Positions 49,829 to 58,283 of a stretch of 64,000 nt of DNA are shown in pieces (within the stretch, counting starts at the first letter, position 1; each line of letters starts with the position of its first letter). The DNA is taken from assembly GCF_022436485.1 (NCBI RefSeq), contig NZ_JAKUDO010000001.1:558001-622000 (forward strand), given 5' to 3'. The stretch is from Agrococcus sp. ARC_14. Its GTDB lineage: Bacteria > Actinomycetota > Actinomycetes > Actinomycetales > Microbacteriaceae. Made by a program: the position numbers and the translations under genes. A model generated the notes under the pieces. That model had not been told where the DNA came from. It searched no databases and was given only the letters and a program-made list of their open reading frames with translations.

Positions 49829-50995
49829 CTACCGCGCTGGGGCCTTCACTCCGTGCGTCGCCGCCGAGTTGAAGCGATGCAATGCGAAGCGCTCCAACGA
49901 CTCGTGCCGACCTCCGCCTGTTACTTCGTCGGCCACGACCGTGGCCAAGTGCGCAGAGAGAGTGACCCCGCTGTGGGTACCGATCGCGTAGATCCGATTC
50001 GCGGGATCGATCCAGTCGGCGATCGTGAGCCCGTCCTCAGGGAGGACTCGTTTGCCGAGACTCACTGACTCGGTCGACGCCTCGCGGAGCGACGGATACA
50101 GGCGTCGAACCCGCTCAAGCAGCAGGTTCGGTACGGACCAGATTTCTGGATCGTTGATCCCCCACATTCCGCCGGTCGGATGATCCGCGAAGGTCACGCC
50201 GCCGTTGCGGGCAGGGCGCACGGCGATGCCGGTTGCCCTCACGAAATGCCGGGGTCCGAAGGCAACTGGTCCGGTGCTGCTGATGATGCCGACGGAGGCC
50301 CCAGGGCTTCCAGCGGCGTCTGCGTTTCCTTCCGGATCGATCAGAGGGAAATCGAGGCCGGCTGAACGGGCGATGGAGGGTGTGCCGTTGCCCGCAGCGA
50401 TGATGACGGCGTTCGCCGTGTGGGAGCGTTCGGTGCCGTCGGCGGCGACGGTGCGCACGATGCTGCCGTCGAGCCCGACGACTTTCTCGAACGGGAAGTA
50501 CTGGGCACCTCGTGCAATTGAGTGTTCCAGCAGGCTGGCGCACATCGTCGGCACGTCAAGCCAGCCTTCGCGCGGGTAGACGGCCCCTGCGACCACGACG
50601 TCGGGGTCAATTCCGGGCTCCAGTTCGAGCACCTCGCTTCGCGTCAGCATCCTGGCGCCGTACGCAGGCAACGCAGCGTTGCTGACGTTGCGCTCCAGTT
50701 GGGATGCTTCGTCGCCAGAGGCCGCGACTTGCAGCATTCCTGTCTGGTGGAACCAGCGGGCACCCAGCGCGCTTGCCCGCTCGTGGGCCTGCAGGCCGAG
50801 ATAGTTGAGTTGGCGGTACTCGTCCGGCGACTTGCTGTTCGCGTTGATCCAGGCGAACGTCGCCGCGCTGGTGCCTGAGGCGGCCTCGCCGGCGTCGATC
50901 AGCGCTACCGCGTGCCCACGCCGGCTGAGCTCGTCCGCCAGTGAGCAGCCGATGACGCCCGCGCCCACGACGATGAAACTACTTCTGCTTGACAT
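49829..50995 (-). CDS. FAD-dependent oxidoreductase, DAO family
   Basis: 388 residues. N-terminal FAD-binding Rossmann VVGAGVIGCSLADELSRRGH near residue 8, then SGTSAATFAWINANSKSPDE, and a late GTHSGVTLSAHLATVVADEV segment (DAO C-terminal FAD contact, G.HSG.T). Oxidises an amino acid or N-methylated amine to the imino/keto form. ATG 50995 has AGGAG seven bases upstream. Follows the ABC importer genes on the same strand by 10 bases, so it probably degrades the imported compound; opine, D-amino acid, sarcosine or glycine-betaine derivatives are the typical substrates. Confidence 0.88.
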   Translation of the reverse strand: MSSRSSFIVVGAGVIGCSLADELSRRGHAVALIDAGEAASGTSAATFAWINANSKSPDEYRQLNYLGLQAHERASALGARWFHQTGMLQVAASGDEASQLERNVSNAALPAYGARMLTRSEVLELEPGIDPDVVVAGAVYPREGWLDVPTMCASLLEHSIARGAQYFPFEKVVGLDGSIVRTVAADGTERSHTANAVIIAAGNGTPSIARSAGLDFPLIDPEGNADAAGSPGASVGIISSTGPVAFGPRHFVRATGIAVRPARNGGVTFADHPTGGMWGINDPEIWSVPNLLLERVRRLYPSLREASTESVSLGKRVLPEDGLTIADWIDPANRIYAIGTHSGVTLSAHLATVVADEVTGGGRHESLERFALHRFNSAATHGVKAPAR

Positions 50996-51005
50996 CCGGT
51001 GACTC

Positions 51006-51788
51006 CTACAGGGTTCCAACGGAAGCGAAGAACTTCCTCGCACGGGGCGTGGTGGGGTTGTGCAGCAGGTCCGACGGGGCGCCTGTCTCGATCACGCGGC
51101 CGGCGTCCATCATCACGATCTCGTCTGCGACCTCTTCCGCGAATCGCATCTCGTGAGTGACGACGAGCATCGTGGATCCAGCGTCTGCCAGCCCACGCAT
51201 GACCGTCAGCACCTCGTTGACCAGCTCGGGATCGAGCGCGCTCGTCGGCTCATCGAAGAGAAGGATCTGTGGCTCCATTGCCAGGGCCCTCGCGATCGCG
51301 ACTCGCTGCTGCTGGCCACCGGACAGCTCGCTCGGGTAGTGGTCCGCACGGTCGCCAAGGCCCACTTGGTCCAGATGCCGGCGCGCAGCCGCATGCGCGT
51401 CCTTCTTCCCCGCCCGCCGGACGAGCATCGGCCCGATGGCGACGTTCTCGAGCGCCGTGTAGTTGGGGAAGAGGTTGAAGTGCTGGAAGACCATGCCGAA
51501 GTTCAGCGTCTGCCGCCGTGCGACCGATCCGCTGACTGGCACACGGTGACCGCCTTTGATCTCGTGGCCGATCATCGCTCCTTTAAGGAAGATCGCGCCG
51601 CCATCGAGCGCCTCCATCATGTTGATCGTTCGCAACAGCGTGCTCTTGCCGGAGCCGGAGGGCCCGACGATGCAGGTGACCGATCCGGCTTCGATGTCGA
51701 GACTCACGTCGTCGACGGCCTTCAGCTCACCAAAGTGCTTGCTGACATGCAGCAGTCGGAGGAGCGGCTCGGAGTCAGAGGACGGCAT
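51006..51788 (-). CDS. Polar amino-acid ABC transporter ATP-binding protein
   Basis: 260 residues. Walker A GPSGSGKS near residue 43, Q-loop GMVFQHFNLF near 101, signature LSGGQQQRVAIARAL near 158, Walker B ILLFDEPTSALD near 178, H-loop VVTHEM near 214. The GMVFQHFNLFPNYTALENVA segment is typical of the PAAT (GlnQ/ArtP) group. ATG 51788 has AGGAG six bases upstream; a longer frame with a different start is less likely. Overlaps the permease stop by 14 bases. Confidence 0.92.
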   Translation of the reverse strand: MPSSDSEPLLRLLHVSKHFGELKAVDDVSLDIEAGSVTCIVGPSGSGKSTLLRTINMMEALDGGAIFLKGAMIGHEIKGGHRVPVSGSVARRQTLNFGMVFQHFNLFPNYTALENVAIGPMLVRRAGKKDAHAAARRHLDQVGLGDRADHYPSELSGGQQQRVAIARALAMEPQILLFDEPTSALDPELVNEVLTVMRGLADAGSTMLVVTHEMRFAEEVADEIVMMDAGRVIETGAPSDLLHNPTTPRARKFFASVGTL

Positions 51789-52725
51789 TGTTGGCTCCTG
51801 TGGCGGTGGCAGGCTGGTTCTTCTTCGCTTTGGCGGGGGTGCGGCGGATGTAGCCGCGACCAAAGTGCTTCTCGAGCTGGGACTGCCCGACCATGGCGAG
51901 GCTGGTGAGGACGAGGTACCAGATCACCGCGACGGTGAGCAGAGGGATCGTCTCGAAGTTGCGGGCATAGATCGTCTGCACCGTCGTCAGCAGCTCTGTG
52001 TAGCCGATCACGGAGACCAGGGATGTGCTCTTGAAGATGGTGATGACCTCGTTCGCCATCGACGGGGTGATGACTCGGATCAGCTGAGGCCCGAGGATCT
52101 TCTGGTAGGCGAGCACCGGCGGCAGTCCCAGCGCCTTGCACGCCTCAAACTGGCCCGAGTGCAGCGCAAGCACTCCGCCACGGATGATCTCCGCAGAGTA
52201 GGCGCCCAGATAGATCGCGAGGCCGATGATGGCGGCGCTGAATCTCGAGACGAGCTCGTTCGTCGGCACCTCGAAGATGCTCGGCCCGAACGGTATGCCG
52301 ATGCCGAAGGTCGGCACCAGGGCGCCCCAGAAGAACACCAGGAGCAGCATCACGAGCGGGGGCATGGCCCGCATGAGCCAGATGTAGAGCACAGCAAAGG
52401 TTCTGAGCACGACGAGGTCGGACATTCGGCACCAGGCGGTGAGCACGCCGAGGACTAGCCCGAGAGCCGTGGTGAGGACGGTCAGAACGATCGTGTTCAG
52501 GAGCCCTGTCAGCACCACCTGGCTGAAGAGATAGGCGAAAACCAAGTCCCAGTTCCAGTTCGCGTTGAACACGAACAGCTCGACGAGGACGACTCCGATG
52601 TAGACGGCGAGCACGACGGTCACCCAGTGCCCGATGCCGACTCGCGGCTTGATCGGCAAGCTGGCGAGAGACTGCGGCGAGCGGGCGTCCAACCGAAGCC
52701 CGAGCGTCGTTGGAGTGGAGCTCAC
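51775..52725 (-). CDS. Polar amino-acid ABC transporter permease
   Basis: 316 residues. About 40 residues of polar N-terminus, then six helices; the EAA-type loop FEACKALGLPPVLAYQKILG is near residue 195. GTG 52725 starts two bases before the binding-protein stop; the ribosome site would lie in the end of that gene. HisM/GlnP-type permeases usually come in pairs, but a second permease gene is absent here, so this one may form a homodimer. It has a longer charged N-terminus than most. Likely imports an amino-acid-like cation or opine. Confidence 0.85.
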   Translation of the reverse strand: MSSTPTTLGLRLDARSPQSLASLPIKPRVGIGHWVTVVLAVYIGVVLVELFVFNANWNWDLVFAYLFSQVVLTGLLNTIVLTVLTTALGLVLGVLTAWCRMSDLVVLRTFAVLYIWLMRAMPPLVMLLLVFFWGALVPTFGIGIPFGPSIFEVPTNELVSRFSAAIIGLAIYLGAYSAEIIRGGVLALHSGQFEACKALGLPPVLAYQKILGPQLIRVITPSMANEVITIFKSTSLVSVIGYTELLTTVQTIYARNFETIPLLTVAVIWYLVLTSLAMVGQSQLEKHFGRGYIRRTPAKAKKNQPATATGANNAVL

Positions 52726-52727
52726 GA

Positions 52728-53639
52728 TCAGCGCTCGATGGAGATGTCGCTGTTGATGGCCATCTCGGGCAGCGCCAGCTCCTGGAGGCCCCACCGTTGG
52801 AGCAGGGCGTCGTAGGTGCCGTCCTCAACGAGATGGAGCAGCGCGGCCTGCAGGGCGTCCCGCAACTCTGGGTTGTCCTTGTGGATGCCGATGCCGAGGA
52901 TGCTCGTGTGTTCCTCATAGACAACCTGGAACGCATCCGGGTTGACTTGCGCGTTGTATGCGACCTGGGGGTAGTCGCCCCAGAATGCATCGGCTTCACC
53001 GCTCTGCACCGAGAGGATGCCGGCGGCGGAGTCGTTGTATCCGTTCACCGAGATCGCCGGCTCACCCGCTGTCTCGCAGTCGGCGGAGACCGTCTCGAGG
53101 CTCACCTGCTGCGACGTGCCGCGCGCGAAGCCCACACTGAGGCCGCAGAGATCTTCCAGCGTGATCTCCTCGGCTTCGAACGTTGTGCTCGTGATGATGC
53201 CGGTGCCGTTGTGCAGGTAGTCGATGAAGTCGATGTGCGTCTGGCGTTCGACGAAGTCGGCGACCGATGCGATCGCGTCGAATCGCTGCGCTTCGAGGCC
53301 CGGCACCATCGCGTCGAACGTGCCCTCCTGGAACTCCGGCTGGAGGTCGAGCACGCGCGCGGCGGCGCGCAAGAGGTCAGGATTGAAGCCTGCGATGTTG
53401 CCTTCGTCGTCAACGAATTTGATGGGTTCCACGTCGGCATTGATGGAGATGGTGAATCCGCCACGCTCGCGATATTCGGCGGGCACCATCGCGGCGATCT
53501 CCTCCACCGTCTGCACCGCAGCGACGATGTCGTCCTCTGCGGCAGGGCCACTCGCTCCGTCTATCGATGGATTGGCACATCCGCCAAGCAGGCCGACGAG
53601 GGCGAGTCCTGCGATGGCCCCTGCGAATTTACGCTTCAT
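52728..53639 (-). CDS. Polar amino-acid ABC transporter substrate-binding lipoprotein
   Basis: 303 residues. Lipobox LLGGC (Cys near 21), then the SBP_bac_3 fold: INADVEPIKFVDDEGNIAGF near residue 67, PDLLRAAARVLDLQPEFQEG, GLEAQRFDAIASVADFVERQ and VQSGEADAFWGDYPQVAYNA. GGAGG lies six bases before ATG 53639. The family binds basic or polar amino acids and opines; the D/E residues in the pocket fit a cationic ligand, but this is inference. First gene of the importer-oxidase operon, regulated probably by GntR encoded 59 bases upstream. Confidence 0.9.
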   Translation of the reverse strand: MKRKFAGAIAGLALVGLLGGCANPSIDGASGPAAEDDIVAAVQTVEEIAAMVPAEYRERGGFTISINADVEPIKFVDDEGNIAGFNPDLLRAAARVLDLQPEFQEGTFDAMVPGLEAQRFDAIASVADFVERQTHIDFIDYLHNGTGIITSTTFEAEEITLEDLCGLSVGFARGTSQQVSLETVSADCETAGEPAISVNGYNDSAAGILSVQSGEADAFWGDYPQVAYNAQVNPDAFQVVYEEHTSILGIGIHKDNPELRDALQAALLHLVEDGTYDALLQRWGLQELALPEMAINSDISIER

Positions 53640-53698
53640 TGAGTTCCTCCATGGGGTCTGAATCAGTTGGTGGTTCGTGCGACTTCGAGCGGGCAAGA

Positions 53699-54424
53699 TC
53701 AACTCGGCTGGCTCTCGGGGTCCGAGTACTCGATGTAGAACTCCATTGCGCCGGGCCGCAGATAGTAGGCAGCAGACTCCGCAATGCGGCCGTCTGACTG
53801 CCACATCATGCGGCGGCGCTTCAAGACACAGATGCCTGGCTCGATGTCGAGCAGAGACGCGATCGGCCCTTCCAGCAGAACCGGGTCGAAGTACATTCGC
53901 GAACGCGCGATCGCCACGCCTTGGTCGGCGAAGTACTGCCGCACGGAGACGTCCTCAAGCGCTTCGTCGAGCAGCTCCGGCGTGAGCCGGAACGGGAGCA
54001 CGGCGATCTCGACGACCAACGGCTCGTCGGTCTGCACGTCGTGACGCACGCGGATGAGTTCGATCACCGGTTCGTTCGTGTCGACGCCGGGCAGCTCGGC
54101 GTGGGCCTTGCCCGCCGGCATCACCGAGGCGGACACGACCCGCATCCGCCCGGGAATCTCCGTCGCGCCGATGCGCGGATCGACGGACCGCATGACGTTG
54201 ATCTGTCGGGCCCCCTCAGCGACATGCGTCCCGACACGCTTCCGTCGTGTGACGAGGCCGGCGAGCGCGAGCTCATTGAGCACGCGTTGAGCGACGGAGC
54301 GGCTCACCCCATGCTGTTCCTGCAACTCCGCTTCGGTTGGCAGCTTCGCGCCGGGCGCGAGCTCGCCCGAGGCGATCTGGGCCTCGAGGTTGGCTCTGAT
54401 CTGCAGGTAGCGTGGCGTCGACAT
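53699..54424 (-). CDS. GntR-family transcriptional regulator with UTRA domain
   Basis: 241 residues: HTH about 1-70 (YLQIRANLEAQIASGELAPG, KLPTEAELQEQHGVSRSVAQ, RVLNELALAGLVTRRKRVGT) and a UTRA ligand domain (about 85-235: LLDIEPGICVLKRRRMMWQS). ATG 54424 fits a leaderless transcript: on the minus strand TTGACC (in the palindrome at 54447), 17 bases, TACGGT, then the start six bases later. An ATG 15 bases upstream would have the -10 inside the gene. It likely represses itself and the importer-oxidase operon. UTRA ligands are often sugar or amino-acid derivatives. Confidence 0.85.
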   Translation of the reverse strand: MSTPRYLQIRANLEAQIASGELAPGAKLPTEAELQEQHGVSRSVAQRVLNELALAGLVTRRKRVGTHVAEGARQINVMRSVDPRIGATEIPGRMRVVSASVMPAGKAHAELPGVDTNEPVIELIRVRHDVQTDEPLVVEIAVLPFRLTPELLDEALEDVSVRQYFADQGVAIARSRMYFDPVLLEGPIASLLDIEPGICVLKRRRMMWQSDGRIAESAAYYLRPGAMEFYIEYSDPESQPS

Positions 54425-54446
54425 GCAATGACCGTACATTCATGCA

Positions 54447-54460
54447 ATTGACCGGTCAAT
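54447..54460 (-). promoter_or_regulatory. 14-bp perfect palindrome in the gntR promoter
   Basis: ATTGACCGGTCAAT is a perfect palindrome overlapping the TTGACC -35 of the GntR gene (minus strand) and 23 bases upstream of its start. GntR-type operators are short palindromes of this length, so autoregulation is likely. Nothing else is recognisable in the rest of the 54461-54645 gap. Confidence 0.6.
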
Positions 54461-54645
54461 AGGTGTTACCGGATCGTGACCGTCGCCACACTGACCCGGT
54501 TGGCCCACGGCTGACGGCCCGCTTTGCTGCAGCGGATCGGCCAAGGGCCGCGCTGATCGCTTCGCGTCGGCCGGCCGAATCGACGTTCTCCACAGGCGCC
54601 GCTCACGCGCCTTCGCGTGTGGGCGGCACCTGGTTCACTGCATGC

Positions 54646-56058
54646 ATGTCGACGGATGCGGTGCAGCAGCCGGGCGCGGAGAGCGGCCCGGAGTGGCTGC
54701 GTGGGCCGCGGCCGGCAGAGCTCGCAGCCGCGCTCGAGTCGACCGAGCCGGAGGCGGCTCCCGCGCCGGTGACGGCCCGTGCGGTCGCGGAGACCGCGAT
54801 CCGCGCGCTGGTGGAGGTCGATGCGGCGATCGCATCCCTGCAGGCGATGCGCACGCAGCTGCTGGCCGGCATCGGTCATGTGGCGATCGACGATGCACTC
54901 GCCGAGCGGCTGGATCCGGCGGTCGGGCTGCGGGATGACGCGTGCGAGATCGGGCTGCTGCAGCGGCGCTCCGACCGCACGGTCGAGGGCGAGCTGACGC
55001 AGTCGATGCTGCAGATGGAGCGCTGGCCTGCCACGATCGCCGCCTGGGGTCGGGCGAGCATCCACCGCGGCCACGTGCGCGTGATCGAAGACATCGGAGC
55101 GCCGCTGCGAGATGCGGCAGAGCGGGCCGCCTTTGAGGCGGCGCTTATCCCGCAGGCCGAGCAGACCACGCCCGGTCGGCTGCGGATGCTCGCCCGACGC
55201 GAGCTCGAGCAGTACCTGACCGAGCCGCTCGCGGCCCGGCATGCAGAGGCGCGCACGCAGCGCGATGTGACGGTGACCGACCTCGACCACGGCATGAGCA
55301 TGGTGCGGGGGCTGCTGCCGACGGTGCTCGCCCACGGCATCGTCGACCGGCTCACGCAGATGGCGCGAGCGACAGGTGCCGACGACCCGCGGTCGTTCGC
55401 CGAGCTGCGTGCCGACCTGTTCGCCGATCTGCTGCTGACGGCCGACCCGAATGGCGCGGCGATCGCGGGCATCACGGCGCTCGTCTCGGTGGTGATCCCG
55501 ACCAACGTGCTGCTCGGCGACGACCAGCAGACGGGTGACGACGCGGTGGCGCGGCTGTCGAACGGCGCACCGATCGATCCTGAGACCGCCAGGCTGCTCG
55601 CCGGCCGCACGAAGCTGTGGACGCGGCTGTTCACCGACCCGCTGCGCGGGCACGTGGTCGCCGTCGACAGCTACAAGCCGTCGCGCCGGCTGCGGGCACT
55701 GCTCAGAGCGCGCGATCAGCACTGCAGATGGCCCGGCTGCACCGCGAAGGCGGTGCGGTGCGACATCGATCACACCGTCCCCTGGGCCGCGGAGGGCAAG
55801 ACCGAGCACGGCAACCTCGCCCACCTCTGCCGCCGGCACCACGTGCTCAAGGGCGCGCAGCTCTCCGGCGCTCGCCGGTGGAAGGTGGAGCAGGTCACGC
55901 CCGGCGTGCTCGCCTTCACCTCACCGACGGGCGAGGTCTACATCGACCAGCCGCCGCAGGTGGGGCCCGTGTTCGGTGAGCGTGCACCCGAAGCTGCGCC
56001 CGAGCCGGCATGGGGTGCAGTCGTCGCTGGTGCCCAGCGGGTCGACCTGCCCTTCTGA
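54646..56058 (+). CDS. DUF222/HNH endonuclease (13E12-type) protein
   Basis: 470 residues. The DUF222 domain covers about residues 35-330 (helical, with RALVEVDAAIASLQAMRTQL and MERWPATIAAWGRASIHRGH), and the HNH domain is at about 350-410: RDQHCRWPGCTAKAVRCDID, HTVPWAAEGKTEHGNLAHLC and RRHHVLKG, with the paired Cys, the central DIDH and the terminal H/N all present. These multi-copy actinobacterial proteins are probable nicking or homing nucleases; biological role is unsettled. ATG 54646 opens without a clear ribosome site. Convergent with MerR. Confidence 0.85.
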   Translation: MSTDAVQQPGAESGPEWLRGPRPAELAAALESTEPEAAPAPVTARAVAETAIRALVEVDAAIASLQAMRTQLLAGIGHVAIDDALAERLDPAVGLRDDACEIGLLQRRSDRTVEGELTQSMLQMERWPATIAAWGRASIHRGHVRVIEDIGAPLRDAAERAAFEAALIPQAEQTTPGRLRMLARRELEQYLTEPLAARHAEARTQRDVTVTDLDHGMSMVRGLLPTVLAHGIVDRLTQMARATGADDPRSFAELRADLFADLLLTADPNGAAIAGITALVSVVIPTNVLLGDDQQTGDDAVARLSNGAPIDPETARLLAGRTKLWTRLFTDPLRGHVVAVDSYKPSRRLRALLRARDQHCRWPGCTAKAVRCDIDHTVPWAAEGKTEHGNLAHLCRRHHVLKGAQLSGARRWKVEQVTPGVLAFTSPTGEVYIDQPPQVGPVFGERAPEAAPEPAWGAVVAGAQRVDLPF

Positions 56059-56136
56059 GGCCGCGCTCGCTCGGCCCATGAGCCTGCGGTCACCCGGCCT
56101 GCGGTCGCCCGGTCTGCGACGCCAGAGTCGCTTGAC

Positions 56137-56508
56137 CTACGAGCCTGCGTCGGCGGTGCCCGGCTCGATGCGCCGCAGGAACTCGTCCGCCGCCGCGAGC
56201 TGTCCGGCGAGCTTCTCGCGGCGCTCGTGCGATTCCGTGCGGAAGTAGTCGGCGCGGTCCGCAGCCATGCCATCCAGCGGCGCCTCGGGTGAGACATCGA
56301 GCGCTCGCGCGAGCTCGCCCATCTCCTCGAGCGAGAAGCCGAGCGGCTTCATGCGCATGATCAGCCGCACCCGCTGCTCGTCGTCACCGGTGTAGAGCCG
56401 GAAGCCGCCCTCGGTGCGACCGGATGCGTGCACGAGGCCGACCTCGTCCCAGTGCCGCAGCGTGCGCAGCGACAGACCGGTGCGCTCCGCCAGCTCGCCG
56501 ATGTGCAT
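56137..56508 (-). CDS. MerR-family transcriptional regulator (SulP-linked)
   Basis: 123 residues. HTH at the N-terminus (MHIGELAERTGLSLRTLRHW; DEVGLVHASGRTEGGFRLYT), then LIMRMKPLGFSLEEMGELAR and a short coiled-coil dimerisation helix; no ligand domain beyond about 35 residues and no cysteine cluster, so it is not a metal-type MerR. ATG 56508 has GGGAG five bases upstream; ATG 56523 is an alternative. Divergent from SulP with the dyad at 56540 between them. Likely controls the anion transporter. Confidence 0.82.
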   Translation of the reverse strand: MHIGELAERTGLSLRTLRHWDEVGLVHASGRTEGGFRLYTGDDEQRVRLIMRMKPLGFSLEEMGELARALDVSPEAPLDGMAADRADYFRTESHERREKLAGQLAAADEFLRRIEPGTADAGS

Positions 56509-56539
56509 GATCGCTCCCGCCATTCCACAGTCCTGCCTC

Positions 56540-56567
56540 AACTCTACCGTCACGTTAGGGTAGAGTC
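56540..56567. promoter_or_regulatory. MerR operator dyad between merR and SulP
   Basis: AACTCTACC (56540-56548) and GGTAGAGTC (56559-56567) form an inverted repeat (eight of nine) with the 10-base centre GTCACGTTAG. TAGAGT, a -10-like hexamer, is present on both strands at the ends. Located 32 bases upstream of merR and 120 bases upstream of the SulP start; typical of MerR-regulated divergent promoters. Confidence 0.6.
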
Positions 56568-56687
56568 GTGCCGGTCGCACTCGCGACCACGCCATCCATT
56601 CTCGCCTGTCAGCTGGATGTGCACCGCGCGACGACGCGCCCCACACTTCCCCGCAGCGGCATGCCGCGCGATCCTCCAAGGAGTCCC

Positions 56688-58217
56688 ATGACCATCGCCA
56701 CCCGCGAGCGCACTCGCTACCGCGACAACCCATCCGTCCTCACCGTCTTCAAGAGCCCGCGCCTGCTCACACGCGAAGCCCTCGCAGGCCTCGTCGTGGC
56801 GCTCGCGCTCATCCCCGAGGCCATCTCGTTCTCGATCATCGCCGGCGTCGACCCGGCCGTCGGCCTGTTCTCCTCGGCCGTCATGGCGATGTCGATCGCC
56901 TTCCTCGGCGGTCGCCCTGCCATGATCACCGCCGCCACCGGCGCGGTCGCACTCGTCATCGCGCCGATCATGCGCGAGCACGGCTTCGACTACTTCATCG
57001 CCACCGTGCTGCTCGCGGGACTGCTGCAGATCGTGCTGGGGCTGCTGGGCGTGGCGAAGCTCATGCGCTTCATCCCTCGCAGCGTCATGGTCGGCTTCGT
57101 CAATGCGCTCGCCATCCTCATCTTCCTGGCGCAGATCCCGCAGCTCGTCGGCGTGCCGTGGCTCGTCTACCCCCTGGTCGTCGTCGGGCTGCTGATCCTG
57201 GTGCTCATGCCGAGGCTCACGAAGGTGGTGCCGGCGCCGCTGTTCGCGATCGTGCTCATCACGGGCGCGGTGCTGCTGTTCAGCTGGCAGGTGCCGAACG
57301 TCGGCGACCAGGGCCAGCTGCCCACCAGCCTGCCCGCGCTCTTCTTCCCCGACGTGCCGTTCACGCTCGAGACGCTCGGCATCATCGGGCCGACCGCGAT
57401 CGCGATGGCACTCGTCGGGCTGATGGAGTCGCTCATGACCGCCAAGCTCGTCGACGACGTCACCGACACCCACAGCGACAAGACGCGCGAATCGTGGGCG
57501 CAGGGCGTCGCAAACGTGCTCTCCGGCGTCTTCGGCGGCATGGGCGGCTGCGCCATGATCGGCCAGACCATGATCAACGTGAAGGCCTCCGGCGCCCGCT
57601 CGCGCATCTCGACCTTCCTCGCCGGCGCCTTCCTGCTGGTGCTCGTCGTGGCGCTCGGCGACATCGTCGGGCTCATCCCCATGGCGGCGCTCGTGGCCGT
57701 GATGATCATGGTGTCGGTCGGCACCTTCGATTGGCACAGCATCCGCCCCTCGACGCTGCGACGGATGCCCGTGTCAGAGACGCTCGTGATGGTCGTGACC
57801 GTCGTGGTCGTCGTCGCCACGCACAACCTCGCGATCGGCGTGATCGTCGGTGTCCTCGTCGCCATGGTGCTGTTCGCGCGGCGGGTGGCGCACTTCGCGT
57901 CGGTGACGCGTTCGGTGACGGATGCGGAGTCGGATGCCGAGGGACACGGCGCCGTCGCGCACTACACGGTGGAGGGCGAGCTGTTCTTCGCCTCCTCGAA
58001 CGACCTCACGACCCAGTTCGAGTACACCGATGACCCCGACCACGTGGTGATCGACCTCTCGCGCTCTCACATCTGGGATGCCTCCACCGTGGCGGCGCTC
58101 GACGCGATCGAGACGAAGTATGGGCGGCTCGAGAAGACCGTCGAGCTGCGCGGGCTGAACGCCGCGTCGGTGTCGATGCGCGAGCGGATGTCGGGGCAGC
58201 TGGGCGGCGAGGCCTGA
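56688..58217 (+). CDS. SulP-family anion transporter with STAS domain
   Basis: 509 residues. About 12 hydrophobic helices (residues 20-420), beginning LLTREALAGLVVALALIPEA and GVDPAVGLFSSAVMAMSIAF, the SulP signature region, and a C-terminal STAS domain (about 440-505: GELFFASSNDLTTQF, VVIDLSRSHIWDASTVAALD). AAGGAG lies four bases before the ATG. Transports sulfate, bicarbonate or a carboxylate across the membrane. Its upstream MerR and dyad suggest induction by a specific signal. Only the STAS Ser/Thr (DAST) suggests phosphorylation; no partner kinase is seen. Confidence 0.9.
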   Translation: MTIATRERTRYRDNPSVLTVFKSPRLLTREALAGLVVALALIPEAISFSIIAGVDPAVGLFSSAVMAMSIAFLGGRPAMITAATGAVALVIAPIMREHGFDYFIATVLLAGLLQIVLGLLGVAKLMRFIPRSVMVGFVNALAILIFLAQIPQLVGVPWLVYPLVVVGLLILVLMPRLTKVVPAPLFAIVLITGAVLLFSWQVPNVGDQGQLPTSLPALFFPDVPFTLETLGIIGPTAIAMALVGLMESLMTAKLVDDVTDTHSDKTRESWAQGVANVLSGVFGGMGGCAMIGQTMINVKASGARSRISTFLAGAFLLVLVVALGDIVGLIPMAALVAVMIMVSVGTFDWHSIRPSTLRRMPVSETLVMVVTVVVVVATHNLAIGVIVGVLVAMVLFARRVAHFASVTRSVTDAESDAEGHGAVAHYTVEGELFFASSNDLTTQFEYTDDPDHVVIDLSRSHIWDASTVAALDAIETKYGRLEKTVELRGLNAASVSMRERMSGQLGGEA

Positions 58218-58236
58218 GCGGTTCGAGCCCCGGGTC

Positions 58237-58272
58237 GAGCGAGCGCGGAAGCCGCCGCCGCCGCGCCCGCTC
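58237..58272. terminator. Hairpin between convergent SulP and GPP34 genes
   Basis: GAGCGAGCGCGG (58237-58248) pairs with CCGCGCCCGCTC (58261-58272), 11 of 12 positions, loop AAGCCGCCGCCG. Lies 19 bases after the SulP stop and 11 bases before the stop of the GPP34 gene. Confidence 0.6.
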
Positions 58273-58283
58273 GGCCGCCAGCC

